This document shows positions 25,776 to 34,387 of a stretch of DNA of 61,586 bases, piece by piece. Each line of letters starts with the position of its first letter. The first letter of the stretch is position 1. Both the position numbers and the translations under genes were made by a program. The stretch comes from an uncultured bacterium (lineage in GTDB: Bacteria; Verrucomicrobiota; Lentisphaeria; Victivallales; Victivallaceae). Below the pieces are notes generated by a model. It was given only the letters and a program-made list of their open reading frames with translations. It searched no databases and was not told the origin of the DNA. The DNA lies in contig CASFRF010000072.1 of assembly GCA_949297015.1 (NCBI GenBank), forward strand, positions 1 through 61,586. The letters run 5' to 3'.

Positions 25776-25834
25776 ATCAGCCGCAATCCGGCGTTTCCGG
25801 TCCCGGCAGGGACCGCGGGAGAACCTCATTCCCG
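25770..25834 (-). promoter_or_regulatory. Fluoride riboswitch (crcB motif) aptamer
   Basis: Read on the minus strand, CGGGAATGAGGTTCTCCCG (25834-25816) forms the first stem-loop; AAACGCCG-GATTG-CGGC (near 25795-25780) is the second hairpin after the conserved AAACG; and CTGATGACTTC (to 25770) is the conserved tail. The loop GAGGT pairs with ACTTC to make the pseudoknot. This order matches the known crcB/fluoride riboswitch (first stem with ATG-GAG-TT loop, AAACGC hairpin, TAATGACTCC tail in Bacillus). An additional 7-bp hairpin (25814-25797) is inserted between the two stems. As in the Bacillus example the tail overlaps a terminator stem, so fluoride should switch the downstream antiporter on. 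Confidence 0.9.
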
Positions 25835-25850
25835 GTTTCAAATCGTATTT

Positions 25851-25878
25851 ACCATAGCACCTCCGGTCGGAAAAGCAA
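25851..25878 (-). promoter_or_regulatory. Promoter for riboswitch-antiporter transcript
   Basis: Minus strand TTGCTT (25878-25873), 16-base spacer, TATGGT (25856-25851). The start near 25844 is about ten bases upstream of the aptamer, as expected. Confidence 0.6.
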
Positions 25879-25920
25879 GGTGCAATTCCCCGCGGCGGTG
25901 AATTTTTCAGGGTCTCCGCC

Positions 25921-25949
25921 TGGCAAAAAACCGGTTTCGATGCTATAGT
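25921..25949 (+). promoter_or_regulatory. Promoter for XRE-cupin regulator
   Basis: TATAGT (25944-25949) with TGGCAA (25921-25926) 17 bases upstream; the -35 match is weak. Predicted start about 25956, 23 bases before the ATG. Divergent from the riboswitch promoter. Confidence 0.5.
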
Positions 25950-25978
25950 TCGCTGTCTGCATAATTCGAGGAAGCTCT

Positions 25979-26533
25979 ATGTTGAATGCACGCATCGGCG
26001 CCCGGATCGCCGCCTTCCGGCAGGAACGCGGTCTGTCGCTGAAACAATTTTCCCGACTCTCCGGAATCAGCACCGCGCTCCTGAGCGAACTGGAACGGGG
26101 TATCGGCAATCCGAGTTTGTCGGTGCTGGAGCGGCTGGCCGCTGCCTTGGAGACTCCGCTGGCGGTGCTGTTCGCCGACGAGCTGGAAAACGCCGCGCTG
26201 ATCCGGCGCAAAGGCGAGCAGATCCGGCTCCACAACCCGCAGGAGGCGGAGGCGGTCTACTACAGCCTGACACCGGGACCGCTGAAGTCGAATGTGGAAC
26301 TGCTGCTGCTGACGCTGGCCCCCCACGGCGAGACCAACCGCGAGTTCTCCCGCCACTTTGAAGAGGAGATCGCCTGCATCGTCGAGGGCGAGGCCTGCAT
26401 GATCTTCGAGCATGAGGAGTTCCGGCTGGGGCCGGAGGACACCATCCGGATCCTGCCCTCGCGCCGCCATCGTCTGCGCAACCCGACCGACCGACCGGTC
26501 AAGGTGCTGTTCATCAAAAGCAAGGTCTTTTAA
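25979..26533 (+). CDS. XRE-family regulator with C-terminal cupin domain
   Basis: 184 residues. Residues 5-65 form an XRE helix-turn-helix (RIAAFRQERGLSLKQFSRLS, then LLSELERGIGNPSLSVLERLA). Residues ~105-182 form a small cupin (RHFEEEIACIVEGEACMIFE, PEDTIRILPSRRHRLRNPTD), as in PuuR/SinR-like sensors of small metabolites. GAGGAAG precedes the ATG. The ligand and target genes are unknown; divergence from the fluoride-controlled antiporter does not by itself link them. A tiny membrane protein gene follows 41 bases downstream. Confidence 0.87.
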   Translation: MLNARIGARIAAFRQERGLSLKQFSRLSGISTALLSELERGIGNPSLSVLERLAAALETPLAVLFADELENAALIRRKGEQIRLHNPQEAEAVYYSLTPGPLKSNVELLLLTLAPHGETNREFSRHFEEEIACIVEGEACMIFEHEEFRLGPEDTIRILPSRRHRLRNPTDRPVKVLFIKSKVF

Positions 26534-26574
26534 CCGCCGCTCCGCAGTCGGGCGGAGCGGAAAAGGAGCCAACT

Positions 26575-26748
26575 ATGATCAACTGGCTGATCGGCGGTGC
26601 GCTTCTGGTGCTGTTCGTCTGGGCGGTCTACCGGACGGTGCGCCGGAAAAACTACGCCTGCGGCGACTGCCCCCGGGCCGCCAGCTGCCACCGCGCCGGG
26701 GGTTCCCCCGACGACACACAGCCCGGTTGCGGGCAGCGCCCTCAGTAA
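26575..26748 (+). CDS. FeoB-associated-type Cys-rich small membrane protein
   Basis: 57 residues, too short for many gene callers. One N-terminal membrane helix (INWLIGGALLVLFVWAVYRTV) is followed by a short cytoplasmic tail with cysteines (CGDCPRAASC and a later GCGQ). This layout matches the FeoB-associated Cys-rich membrane proteins that usually sit beside the ferrous iron transporter gene feoB, where a metal-handling role is presumed. Here no feoA or feoB is present in the window. AAAGGAG lies eight bases before the ATG. The stop codon overlaps the convergent gmhB gene by seven bases. Confidence 0.7.
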   Translation: MINWLIGGALLVLFVWAVYRTVRRKNYACGDCPRAASCHRAGGSPDDTQPGCGQRPQ

Positions 26749-27320
26749 CCGGAACCGCCCTCCGCGGCGGGGAGTTCCCCGGTCAGGGTCAGAAACCGTT
26801 TGACCGCGTCCAGGGCGTGGTCGGCCCGCTCGGCCCCGGGGAGAGCCGGCAACTCAGCCTGCGGCCCGTACCCGGTCGCCACCAGATAGGCCCGGCGGCA
26901 GCCGGCGGCCAGCCCGGCGAGCACATCGCTGGTCCGGTCCCCGATCATCAGCGAAGCGCCGGGATCCACCTGGAATTGCGCCGCCGCCGTCAGCAGCATG
27001 CCCGGCGCCGGTTTCCGGCAGCTGCAGGGCCCGGTGAAGTCCGGGTGATGGGGACAGTAGAAGAACGCATCCACCGCCACCCCCCGGGCCGCCAGCAGCT
27101 CCCGGATCCGCTGATGGACCCGCGCCACCGCCGACTCATCGTACATGCCTTTGGCCACCCCGGCCTGATTGGTCACCACCAGCGCCAGATAGCCGTGGGC
27201 ATGGAGCAGTGCCAGCGCCTCGACGATGCCGGACTCCAGCTCCACCTCCGCCGGGTCGTGCAGATAGTTTTTCTCGACGTTGATCACGCCGTCGCGGTCG
27301 AGGAAGCAAGCCTTGTTCAT
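26742..27320 (-). CDS. gmhB: D-glycero-D-manno-heptose 1,7-bisphosphate 7-phosphatase
   Basis: 192 residues, HAD superfamily. Removes the C7 phosphate in ADP-heptose synthesis for the lipopolysaccharide core. The nucleophile and acid aspartates are in FLDRDGVIN (Asp8, Asp10); VVTNQAG is motif II; and the zinc-binding loop CPHHPDFTGPCSCRKP is intact, followed by MIGDRTSD (motif IV). This argues for a Gram-negative envelope with heptose-containing glycans. No gmhA or hldE is in the window. Own promoter upstream, divergent from rpsO. Confidence 0.93.
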   Translation of the reverse strand: MNKACFLDRDGVINVEKNYLHDPAEVELESGIVEALALLHAHGYLALVVTNQAGVAKGMYDESAVARVHQRIRELLAARGVAVDAFFYCPHHPDFTGPCSCRKPAPGMLLTAAAQFQVDPGASLMIGDRTSDVLAGLAAGCRRAYLVATGYGPQAELPALPGAERADHALDAVKRFLTLTGELPAAEGGSGY

Positions 27321-27344
27321 GGTTCAAATCCGTCTTTTCGGCAT

Positions 27345-27372
27345 AATATACCGTTTCCATCCGTTTTTACAA
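27345..27372 (-). promoter_or_regulatory. Promoter for gmhB
   Basis: Minus strand TTGTAA (27372-27367), 16-base spacer, TATATT (27350-27345); ATG follows at 27320. Confidence 0.6.
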
Positions 27373-27392
27373 CAAAAAAGCGGCCCCGGGGG

Positions 27393-27420
27393 TTGCAAAA
27401 AATCCGACGGGTGTTATAGT
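27393..27420 (+). promoter_or_regulatory. Promoter for rpsO
   Basis: TTGCAA (27393-27398), 16-base spacer, TATAGT (27415-27420). The start would be near 27427, giving a structured leader of about 84 bases. Confidence 0.7.
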
Positions 27421-27435
27421 ATTGGATTCAACCAC

Positions 27436-27486
27436 GGTCAGGTGGTGCGCCGCGGATGGTCCGCCGACGGCGCGGGCGGCCTGACT
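27436..27486 (+). promoter_or_regulatory. Structured rpsO leader, possible S15 autoregulatory site
   Basis: GGTCAGG (27436-27442) pairs with CCTGACT (27480-27486) around an inner hairpin, GCGCCG (27447-27452) with CGGCGC (27468-27473) and CGG (27453-27455) with CCG (27461-27463). S15 represses its own translation through diverse leader structures in several phyla, so a similar role is plausible but the structure does not match a class I recognise. Confidence 0.4.
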
Positions 27487-27510
27487 CGAACCGAAAAAGG
27501 AAACGACAAC

Positions 27511-27777
27511 ATGGACAAAGCTACCAAGACTTCGATCATCGCCAAGTACGCGCGCAAAGAGGGCGACACCGGCTCGCCGGAAGTGCAGATCGCGGTGCTC
27601 AGCACCAAGATCCGGGAACTGACCAACCATCTGCAGGCCAATCCCAAGGACTTCAGCACGCAGCGCGGACTGCTGGCCATGGTCAGTCGTCGCAAGAGTC
27701 TGCTGGCCTATCTGGCCCGGGTCGATCACGACAAGTATCTGGCCCTGACCAGCGAGCTCGGAATCCGCCGCAAGTAA
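27511..27777 (+). CDS. rpsO: 30S ribosomal protein S15
   Basis: 88 residues, the usual length of S15. Binds the central domain of 16S rRNA early in 30S assembly. The family signature is clear (GDTGSPEVQIAVLS, LTNHLQANPKDFSTQRGLL, SRRKSLLAYL). The ATG at 27511 was chosen by family start; AAAAGGAAAC is upstream. The polynucleotide phosphorylase gene pnp, a common neighbour, is absent. Flanked by its own promoter and terminator, so it is monocistronic. Confidence 0.98.
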   Translation: MDKATKTSIIAKYARKEGDTGSPEVQIAVLSTKIRELTNHLQANPKDFSTQRGLLAMVSRRKSLLAYLARVDHDKYLALTSELGIRRK

Positions 27778-27793
27778 GCAGCTCTGCACCATC

Positions 27794-27823
27794 GGGGGCG
27801 CCGCCAGTCGGGGCCCCCTTTTT
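27794..27823 (+). terminator. Terminator after rpsO
   Basis: GGGGGC (27794-27799) pairs with GCCCCC (27813-27818), followed by five T (27819-27823), 16 bases past the stop codon. Confidence 0.88.
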
Positions 27824-27875
27824 GTTGCCCGTAACATCGCGGGGCCGGATCCGCAACCACCCCGGCGGAGCTCCC

Positions 27876-28580
27876 CTACCCGACCTCGATTTCGAGCTCA
27901 CCACTTTCGGGATTCCGGAGCACCCGCCGGATCCGGCTCCCCGGCGGCAACGCCGCCGCCTTGCGGACCAGCTGCGCCACAAACGCCAGATACGGACCGG
28001 CCGGCGTGTAGCGGTAATTTTCCGGATCCAGTTCCGCCCCGCCCAGCACCGGCGGTCGCAGACAGGCCAGCACCGCCCCCGGCGGCGGCGCCCCCAGCCG
28101 CCGGACCGCCGTCTCAAACAACTCGTAAAAGGGATCGTCGTCCAGCGCCGGATGGACCAGCGCGTTGAGCAGAAATTCGTCGAAATCGTCGTACAGCGTC
28201 TCCCGTTCGCCGTGATGCAGCGTCCAGCGCGCCACCTCCCCCGCCGCGCCGAAGTAGAACTGATTGCCGAAAATATCGCCGGCAAAGCAGAACTCGCCGT
28301 CCCCCAGTCCGGAGTCGCGCTTCCAGCCGTCGGGCCGGTTGACGGTCACTGCCTCCGCGGCGGAATAGAGCTGCAAATAGGCATCACTGCGGCGCCCGGC
28401 GCCATGGCTGACAAACTCCCGGTAGCGGAGCGGCAGCGCCGCCGGCAGCAGCCCGGCCACCTCGCCGGCCAGCGAAGTCCCGTGCAACCGCTGCCGGGCC
28501 CGGTCAAAGAGTTCGGCGGCGGCGAACTCCCCGGACTCCTCACGCTCATGCCGCTGCTTCCAGATGCTCCGGATCGCCAT
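27876..28580 (-). CDS. SUKH (SMI1/KNR4)-like protein
   Basis: 234 residues, tentative. The middle part looks like a SUKH/SMI1-KNR4 domain: LPLRYREFVSHGAG (residues ~50-63), FCFAGDIFGNQFYF (~97-110) and GERETLYDDFDEFLLNAL (~124-141). The C-terminal ~60 residues are not recognised. SUKH proteins often act as immunity proteins against contact-dependent toxins but also have housekeeping forms; no toxin gene is seen nearby. It is the last gene of the lysM-phoH-pgpH-ybeY group, nine bases after ybeY. GAGGAGGAG precedes the ATG. Confidence 0.55.
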   Translation of the reverse strand: MAIRSIWKQRHEREESGEFAAAELFDRARQRLHGTSLAGEVAGLLPAALPLRYREFVSHGAGRRSDAYLQLYSAAEAVTVNRPDGWKRDSGLGDGEFCFAGDIFGNQFYFGAAGEVARWTLHHGERETLYDDFDEFLLNALVHPALDDDPFYELFETAVRRLGAPPPGAVLACLRPPVLGGAELDPENYRYTPAGPYLAFVAQLVRKAAALPPGSRIRRVLRNPESGELEIEVG

Positions 28581-28589
28581 CGCTCCTCC

Positions 28590-29087
28590 TCACTCCACCG
28601 CGGGACAGCCCGCCTCGGGGACGGGCAGCAGCGCGAACTCCGGGATCAAATGCGCCATCACCTCGCGTTCCCGCCGCCGCATCCTCCGGCGCGGGCCCGG
28701 CGCCAGGTCGTCCTCGCCTGCGGCGTGCAGACAGCCGTGCGCCACGTACAACGCCAATTCCGCCTCAAAACTCGAATCGGCCCGGGCGGCGCCCTCGCGC
28801 GCTGCGACCTCCACCCCGATCAGCAGTTCCAGCGCCACGTCGCCGGGAAATAGCGACTCCGGATCGTCGAAGTAGCTGAAGGTGATGACATCCGTGGTGC
28901 CCTGATGCCCGACGTAATCGGCATTGGCCCGGGCCATTTCGGCGTCATCGACGAAATAGACCTGCAACCGCCAATCCTCCGCCACCGGCAAGCCCGCCAG
29001 TTCAGCGGCCCGCCGGATCAGTCTTTTCAGCCGCCGCGGGAGCGGATTCGCCCGGCTGGCCGCCCGCCACCGGTAATGGACTTCCAT
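28590..29087 (-). CDS. ybeY: rRNA maturation endoribonuclease YbeY
   Basis: 165 residues from ATG 29087 (MEVHYRWRA). YbeY is a single-strand endoribonuclease for 16S rRNA 3' processing and ribosome quality control. The segment GTTDVITFSYFDD and the metal motif HGCLHAAGEDD are present; the third ligand, His in the common HGxLHxxGYDH, is Asp here, a variant I believe also occurs in related phyla. The gene overlaps the 3' end of pgpH by 86 bases, an unusually long overlap; an upstream ATG at 29123 would lengthen it further. phoH-pgpH-ybeY is a widespread gene order. Confidence 0.9.
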   Translation of the reverse strand: MEVHYRWRAASRANPLPRRLKRLIRRAAELAGLPVAEDWRLQVYFVDDAEMARANADYVGHQGTTDVITFSYFDDPESLFPGDVALELLIGVEVAAREGAARADSSFEAELALYVAHGCLHAAGEDDLAPGPRRRMRRREREVMAHLIPEFALLPVPEAGCPAVE

Positions 29088-31358
29088 GTTGCGCAATATC
29101 CTTGTGATAGGAGATCCGTCCATGCTTCATGCTCATCAGCGTATTGACGAAACTCCGGTGAACCTTCTCCAGCTCGGCCAGCGTCATTCCCGCCTGACTG
29201 AGCTGTCCCTCCTGAAACCGGCGCAGAATAATCTGACTCACCACCCGGTCGATCTGCTCCTTGGTCGGTGTATCGATGGAGCGGCACGCCGCCTCGCAGG
29301 CGTCGGCCAGACTGACGATCGCCACTTCCTTGTCGACCGGCAGCGACCCGCCGTAACGGAAATTCTTCTCATCCACCTGCTCGCCGCGGGATTTGGCCTT
29401 CTGGTAGAAGAACTGAACCAGATCGGTCCCGTGATGCTGCTCGATCGCATCCCGGACCGGGCGGCAGAGCTTGTACTGATGCGCCAGCGCCAGCCCGTTC
29501 GCCACATGCCCCCGGATGATGTTGCTGCTGACCTGCGGCGCCAAACTCAGGTGCTGGTTGGTTGAGTTCAGATTGTTCTCGGTAAAGTACTGCGGATCCA
29601 CCAGCTTCCCGATGTCGTGGAACAACGCCCCCGCCTTGGCCTTCAGCGAATTGGCGCCGATCGCCCCCGCCGCATCCTCCGCCAGGGTCGCCACCATCAT
29701 GCTGTGGAAAAAGGTTCCCGGCGCCTCGCGCTTGAGACGCTCCAGCAGCGGGTGATTGTAGTCGCAGAGCACCATCAACGCCATGTTGGTGGTGACGTTG
29801 AACACCAGCTCGAACAAAAAGGTCAGCAACAGCGCCAGAATCGCCGTGAGCAGCGCGTTGAGAAACGCGATCAGCCCGCCCCAGGCCACCCATTCGCCGA
29901 CCATCCGCCAGTTGTCGGCCCGCTCCAGCACGTTGCCGTTGATCACCCAGACCAGCGGGAAGACGGTCAGCAGCGTCCGCAGAAAGTAACTGCGGTAGTT
30001 GGTCGCGTTGCGCACCGCCAGCGCCGCCAGCGAGGAGACGACCGCGCCACGCAATGCGAAGTCCAGCGACTGATCGAACATCAGCGCCGTCACCGCCGCC
30101 ACGAAGAAGCCCCCGCACAGCGCCACCCGATACCCCAGCATTACCGCCAGCAACACCGAGACCAGCGCCAGCGGCAGAGCCGACACCGACAGCGCCTGCG
30201 GCAGGCTGTTGATCTCGGCCACCGAAAAGCCGTAGATCTCCATCGCGAAGAAATTCATGAACAGCGAGAAGATCACGGTCAAAGCGATCACCCCGATCTT
30301 CCGGTTGCTGTGCACCACCTCCGGATGAATATGGTAGAGATAAAATCCGGCGAAGGCCAGCAGAATCAGACTCCAGAACATGTTGCTGAGCACGTCCCAG
30401 CCGTACCGGAATTGATCGTGCTGGCTGGCCAGCTGCTGCTGATAGAGAGCCAGCCGCTCCACCGCCGCGGAGTCCACCACCGAGTTTTTGCGGATGACCG
30501 GCTGATTTTTCCGGATCTCCAGCTGGACCCGCTCCACCCGGTCGCTCAAAAATTTGCGCTCCGACTCGGTCCGCACCGAATCGTAGACCAGATTGCCGTC
30601 GCCCAGCAACGCCTCGTTGACCGCCACCCACTGCTTCAAGAGCTCCCGGGCGGCGGTGTCGCCGGGGCGTTCGGAAAACCACTGCCGCGCCAGCTGCATG
30701 GCCGCAAACCGCACCGTCGGTTGCTCGACCAGCCCCTTGGCCAGCCGTTCCCGCCCCGAGAGATCAATCACCCGCAGCCGCTGCCCCGAAGTGCTGGAAC
30801 TGGCGGCGGACGTGCTCAAAATTCCCTGGTTCAGCAGAGCCTGCAGGGCGTTTTCAAAGGCGGTGCGCCGGCTGGCATTGCCCAGTTCCGCCACCAGCTG
30901 CTTGCGCAGCTCCGGCGCGAGTTGTCCCACGTCAGGCGCCGCTGGCGCGGCCGCCGCCGCGGAGGACTCCAGTTCGTGAAAAAATTGCTCATACGCCGCC
31001 AGAATCCGTTCGTTCGCCGCCGCCGACAACCGGTAAAACACCGGCGCACCGGTCACTGCCTCCTGCCGCAGCCGCCGGGTTTCCGCCCGATCCTCGTAAC
31101 TGAAGTCCATGGCCGCCAGAATGGTGCGCGGCGCCCGCTGCCCCGGCACCAGATCGTACTCCATGGGTTGCCGCGAAGTCACCAGCGTCAGCAACAGCGC
31201 GCAGACCCCCCAGATCACCATCAACATGAAGATCGTGAACACCGCCGACTTGTCGGCGGCCTCGGCCAGCGGGGATTCGTTTTCAAAGGCGGCCGGCGGC
31301 AGCACCGGGTTCTTGTGTTCCGAACCCCCGCGCCCTCCGAACCAGCGGCGCAGCAACG

Positions 31359-31365
<7 letters not shown>
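29002..31365 (-). CDS. 7TMR-HD c-di-AMP phosphodiesterase (PgpH-like)
   Basis: 787 residues from ATG 31365. N-terminal transmembrane helix (~45-65), a large extracytoplasmic domain (~70-390), a seven-helix membrane block (~395-600), and a cytoplasmic HD domain with FHSMMVATLAEDAA and ALFHDIGKLVDPQYF, ending in HHGTDLVQFFYQKAK. PgpH proteins hydrolyse c-di-AMP in Firmicutes; here the substrate is inferred. No c-di-AMP cyclase is in the window. It overlaps the 3' end of phoH by seven bases and ybeY by 86 bases. The extra hydrophilic tail after the HD domain (residues ~760-787, Pro/Ala-rich) is encoded in the overlap. Confidence 0.9.
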
Positions 31366-32324
<959 letters not shown>

Positions 32325-32348
32325 CTCGCCGGAGTCCTCTGGTCGCAC

Positions 32349-32936
32349 CTACAGCTTGGGGATGCGCAGCTTCATGCCCGGGCGCAGCAGATTCGGATTG
32401 CCGTTCAACACCTGCTCATTGGCTTTGAAGATCGGGAAATAACGCCGGCCATCCTTGTAGAATTTCTTGGCGATCAGCGAAAGACTGTCCCCCGGCTGCA
32501 CCACATACTCCTCGTACTCAACGGCGACCGCCGGAGCCGGCTCCGCCGCGGGCTCCTCCGCCGTCACGGACTCTTCCGCCGCCGCGGGCTCCTCCGTCAC
32601 CCCGGTCTCGACCACCACCGTCTCCTCGACGATCTCCTCTTCCGGGCTGATCTGCGTCGGATCCGGCTCCACATCGGGGTCGGCGGCGGGGGTCTCGGCC
32701 TCGACGCCCTCCTGCTGCCGACGGGTCTCTTCGGCCACATAGTCGGGGGACATGTTGTCGCGGATTCCCGGCGGCGCCAGCCGCGGCGCCCGCCAGGCCG
32801 GGTAACTCTTCTCCAGCATCGTCTGCCACTCGGCCTCGATCGAACCCGGCGGCGTCTGCGCCAATTCCGTTTCCACGCACCCGGCGGCACCCAGCAACAG
32901 CAGAGCGCCACCCACCAGTCCAGACCATGCTCTCAT
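32349..32936 (-). CDS. LysM-domain lipoprotein
   Basis: 195 residues. The signal peptide ends in a lipobox, LLLGAAGC (Cys20), so the protein should be lipid-anchored. An acidic, Pro/Glu/Val-rich linker of about 90 residues leads to a C-terminal LysM domain (EYVVQPGDSLSLIAKKFYKD ... NPNLLRPGMKLRIP, ~145-195) that binds peptidoglycan. It may tether the envelope or localise a partner. First gene of the operon with phoH, pgpH and ybeY; promoter with a perfect inverted repeat upstream. Confidence 0.88.
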   Translation of the reverse strand: MRAWSGLVGGALLLLGAAGCVETELAQTPPGSIEAEWQTMLEKSYPAWRAPRLAPPGIRDNMSPDYVAEETRRQQEGVEAETPAADPDVEPDPTQISPEEEIVEETVVVETGVTEEPAAAEESVTAEEPAAEPAPAVAVEYEEYVVQPGDSLSLIAKKFYKDGRRYFPIFKANEQVLNGNPNLLRPGMKLRIPKL

Positions 32937-33020
32937 TTCATCCTCCGCAAATTATCGATTCCGAAAACCCTCTTCGCCCGCACCGTTCGGCCGCCGTTGC
33001 GAAGCGTCCTTCACTCCCGG

Positions 33021-33062
33021 ATAATATAAACGCTTTCACGCGCAAAACAAGCGCGTGAAAGC
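33021..33062 (-). promoter_or_regulatory. Promoter of lysM-phoH operon with perfect 12-bp inverted repeat
   Basis: GCTTTCACGCGC (33032-33043) and GCGCGTGAAAGC (33051-33062) are perfect inverted repeats around a 7-base centre. On the minus strand the centre contains TTGTTT (33050-33045), and TATATT (33028-33023) lies 16 bases further, so the -35 box is framed by the repeat. It may be a repressor operator; alternatively it is the terminator of fabF or of antisense transcription (ATTTTT follows on the plus strand). Confidence 0.5.
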
Positions 33063-33106
33063 ATTTTTCCGGACTCCGGTCGAGTCCGGCCCCATCGGTC
33101 ACCGGC

Positions 33107-34360
33107 TTACTCGAACTTCTTGAAGATCAAAGCGCCGTTGTGACCGCCGAAACCGAGGTTGATGTTCATCGCCACCTCGATCTTCTGCTCCCGCGCCGTG
33201 TTCGGGGTAATATCCAGATCGCACAGCGGGTCGGGCGTCACATAGTTGATGGTCGGCGGCACCACCCCGGTGCGGATCGCCTTGATGCAGGCGACCGACT
33301 CCAGTCCGCCGGCGGCGCCGAGGCCGTGCCCGGTGGTTCCCTTGGTGCTGCTGATCGCCACTTTGTAGGCGTGATCGCCGAGCGCCTGCTTGATCGCCAT
33401 GGTCTCGAACTTGTCGTTGAGCTGGGTGCTGGTGCCGTGGGCGTTGATGTAGTCCAGCGCCTCGGCCGGCAGCTCCGCGTGACGCAGCGCCATGCGGATG
33501 GCCCGGGCCATGCCGTTGCCCTCAGGCTCCGGGGAAGTGATGTGATAGGCGTCACCGGTGGCGCCGTAACCGATCACCTCGGCCAGGATTTCCGCGCCAC
33601 GCCGTTTGGCGTGTTCCAGCTCCTCCAGAATCAGCACCCCCGCGCCCTCGGACATGACAAAGCCGTCCCGGTCGGCATCGAACGGCCGGCTGGCGTGCTT
33701 CGGGTCGTCGTTGCGCTGGCTCATCGCCTTCATGGCGCAGAATCCGGCGAAGCCCAGCGGCACCACCGGAGACTCCGCGCCGCCAGCGATCACCATATCG
33801 GCGTCGTCGCGGACGATCTGCCAGTAACCCTCGCCGATCGAGTGACACCCGGTGGCGCAGGCGGTGACCAACCCCAAGTTCGGGCCCCGGGCTCCGGTCA
33901 AAATCGAGATGTTGCCGCTGGCGATGTCGCTGATCATCATCGGAATCAGGAACGGGGAGATTTTGCCCGGTCCGCGGTTCAGCAGGATCTGATGCTGCTC
34001 GCTCAGCGTCGCCAATCCGCCGATGCCGCTGGAGACGATCACGCCGACCCGGTCGCCGTCGACTTTGGAATCGGCGAAATTCACCGGCAAACCGGCTTCG
34101 GCCAGGGCGTCCATGGTCGCGGCCATGGCATACTGACAGAACAGATCCAGCCGCTTCGCCTCCTTGGGCGACATGTACTTCGTCACGTCGAAATTCTTGA
34201 CCTCGCCGGCCACCTGCGTCCGGTACTCGGCGGGGTCGAAACGGGTCACCCGGTCCAGACCGCAGCGACCGTTCACCAGCGCGTCCCAGAACTCCTCCAC
34301 ACTGTTGCCAACGCAGGAAATGACCCCGGTCCCGGTGACCACCACCCGTCTAGATTTCAT
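33107..34360 (-). CDS. fabF: Beta-ketoacyl-ACP synthase II
   Basis: 417 residues; elongates acyl-ACP with malonyl-ACP in type II fatty acid synthesis. The catalytic triad is present: Cys168 in VTACATGCHS, His in NAHGTSTQLND and His in KGTTGHGLGAAG. The C-terminal NINLGFGGHNGALIF also fits KAS II. It follows acpP (minus strand) with a 176-base gap that contains a terminator-like hairpin. A second hairpin (near 33068-33090) lies past the stop codon. Confidence 0.97.
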   Translation of the reverse strand: MKSRRVVVTGTGVISCVGNSVEEFWDALVNGRCGLDRVTRFDPAEYRTQVAGEVKNFDVTKYMSPKEAKRLDLFCQYAMAATMDALAEAGLPVNFADSKVDGDRVGVIVSSGIGGLATLSEQHQILLNRGPGKISPFLIPMMISDIASGNISILTGARGPNLGLVTACATGCHSIGEGYWQIVRDDADMVIAGGAESPVVPLGFAGFCAMKAMSQRNDDPKHASRPFDADRDGFVMSEGAGVLILEELEHAKRRGAEILAEVIGYGATGDAYHITSPEPEGNGMARAIRMALRHAELPAEALDYINAHGTSTQLNDKFETMAIKQALGDHAYKVAISSTKGTTGHGLGAAGGLESVACIKAIRTGVVPPTINYVTPDPLCDLDITPNTAREQKIEVAMNINLGFGGHNGALIFKKFE

Positions 34361-34387
34361 CTACCAAAACTCCCTTTCGCGAACATT

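Noticed and set aside
24451..25857. Gln/Arg/His-rich plus-strand frame antisense to the antiporter
   Set aside because: Shadow frame caused by the hydrophobic coding strand; no RBS or domain, and it crosses the riboswitch.
27321..27331. GGTTCAAATCC, identical to a tRNA T-loop
   Set aside because: No acceptor stem, anticodon arm or D-arm around it; it overlaps the gmhB start region.
32349..32936. Arg/Ser-rich frames overlapping the LysM lipoprotein on the plus strand
   Set aside because: Shadow of the acidic linker; the lipobox and LysM domain fix the real frame.
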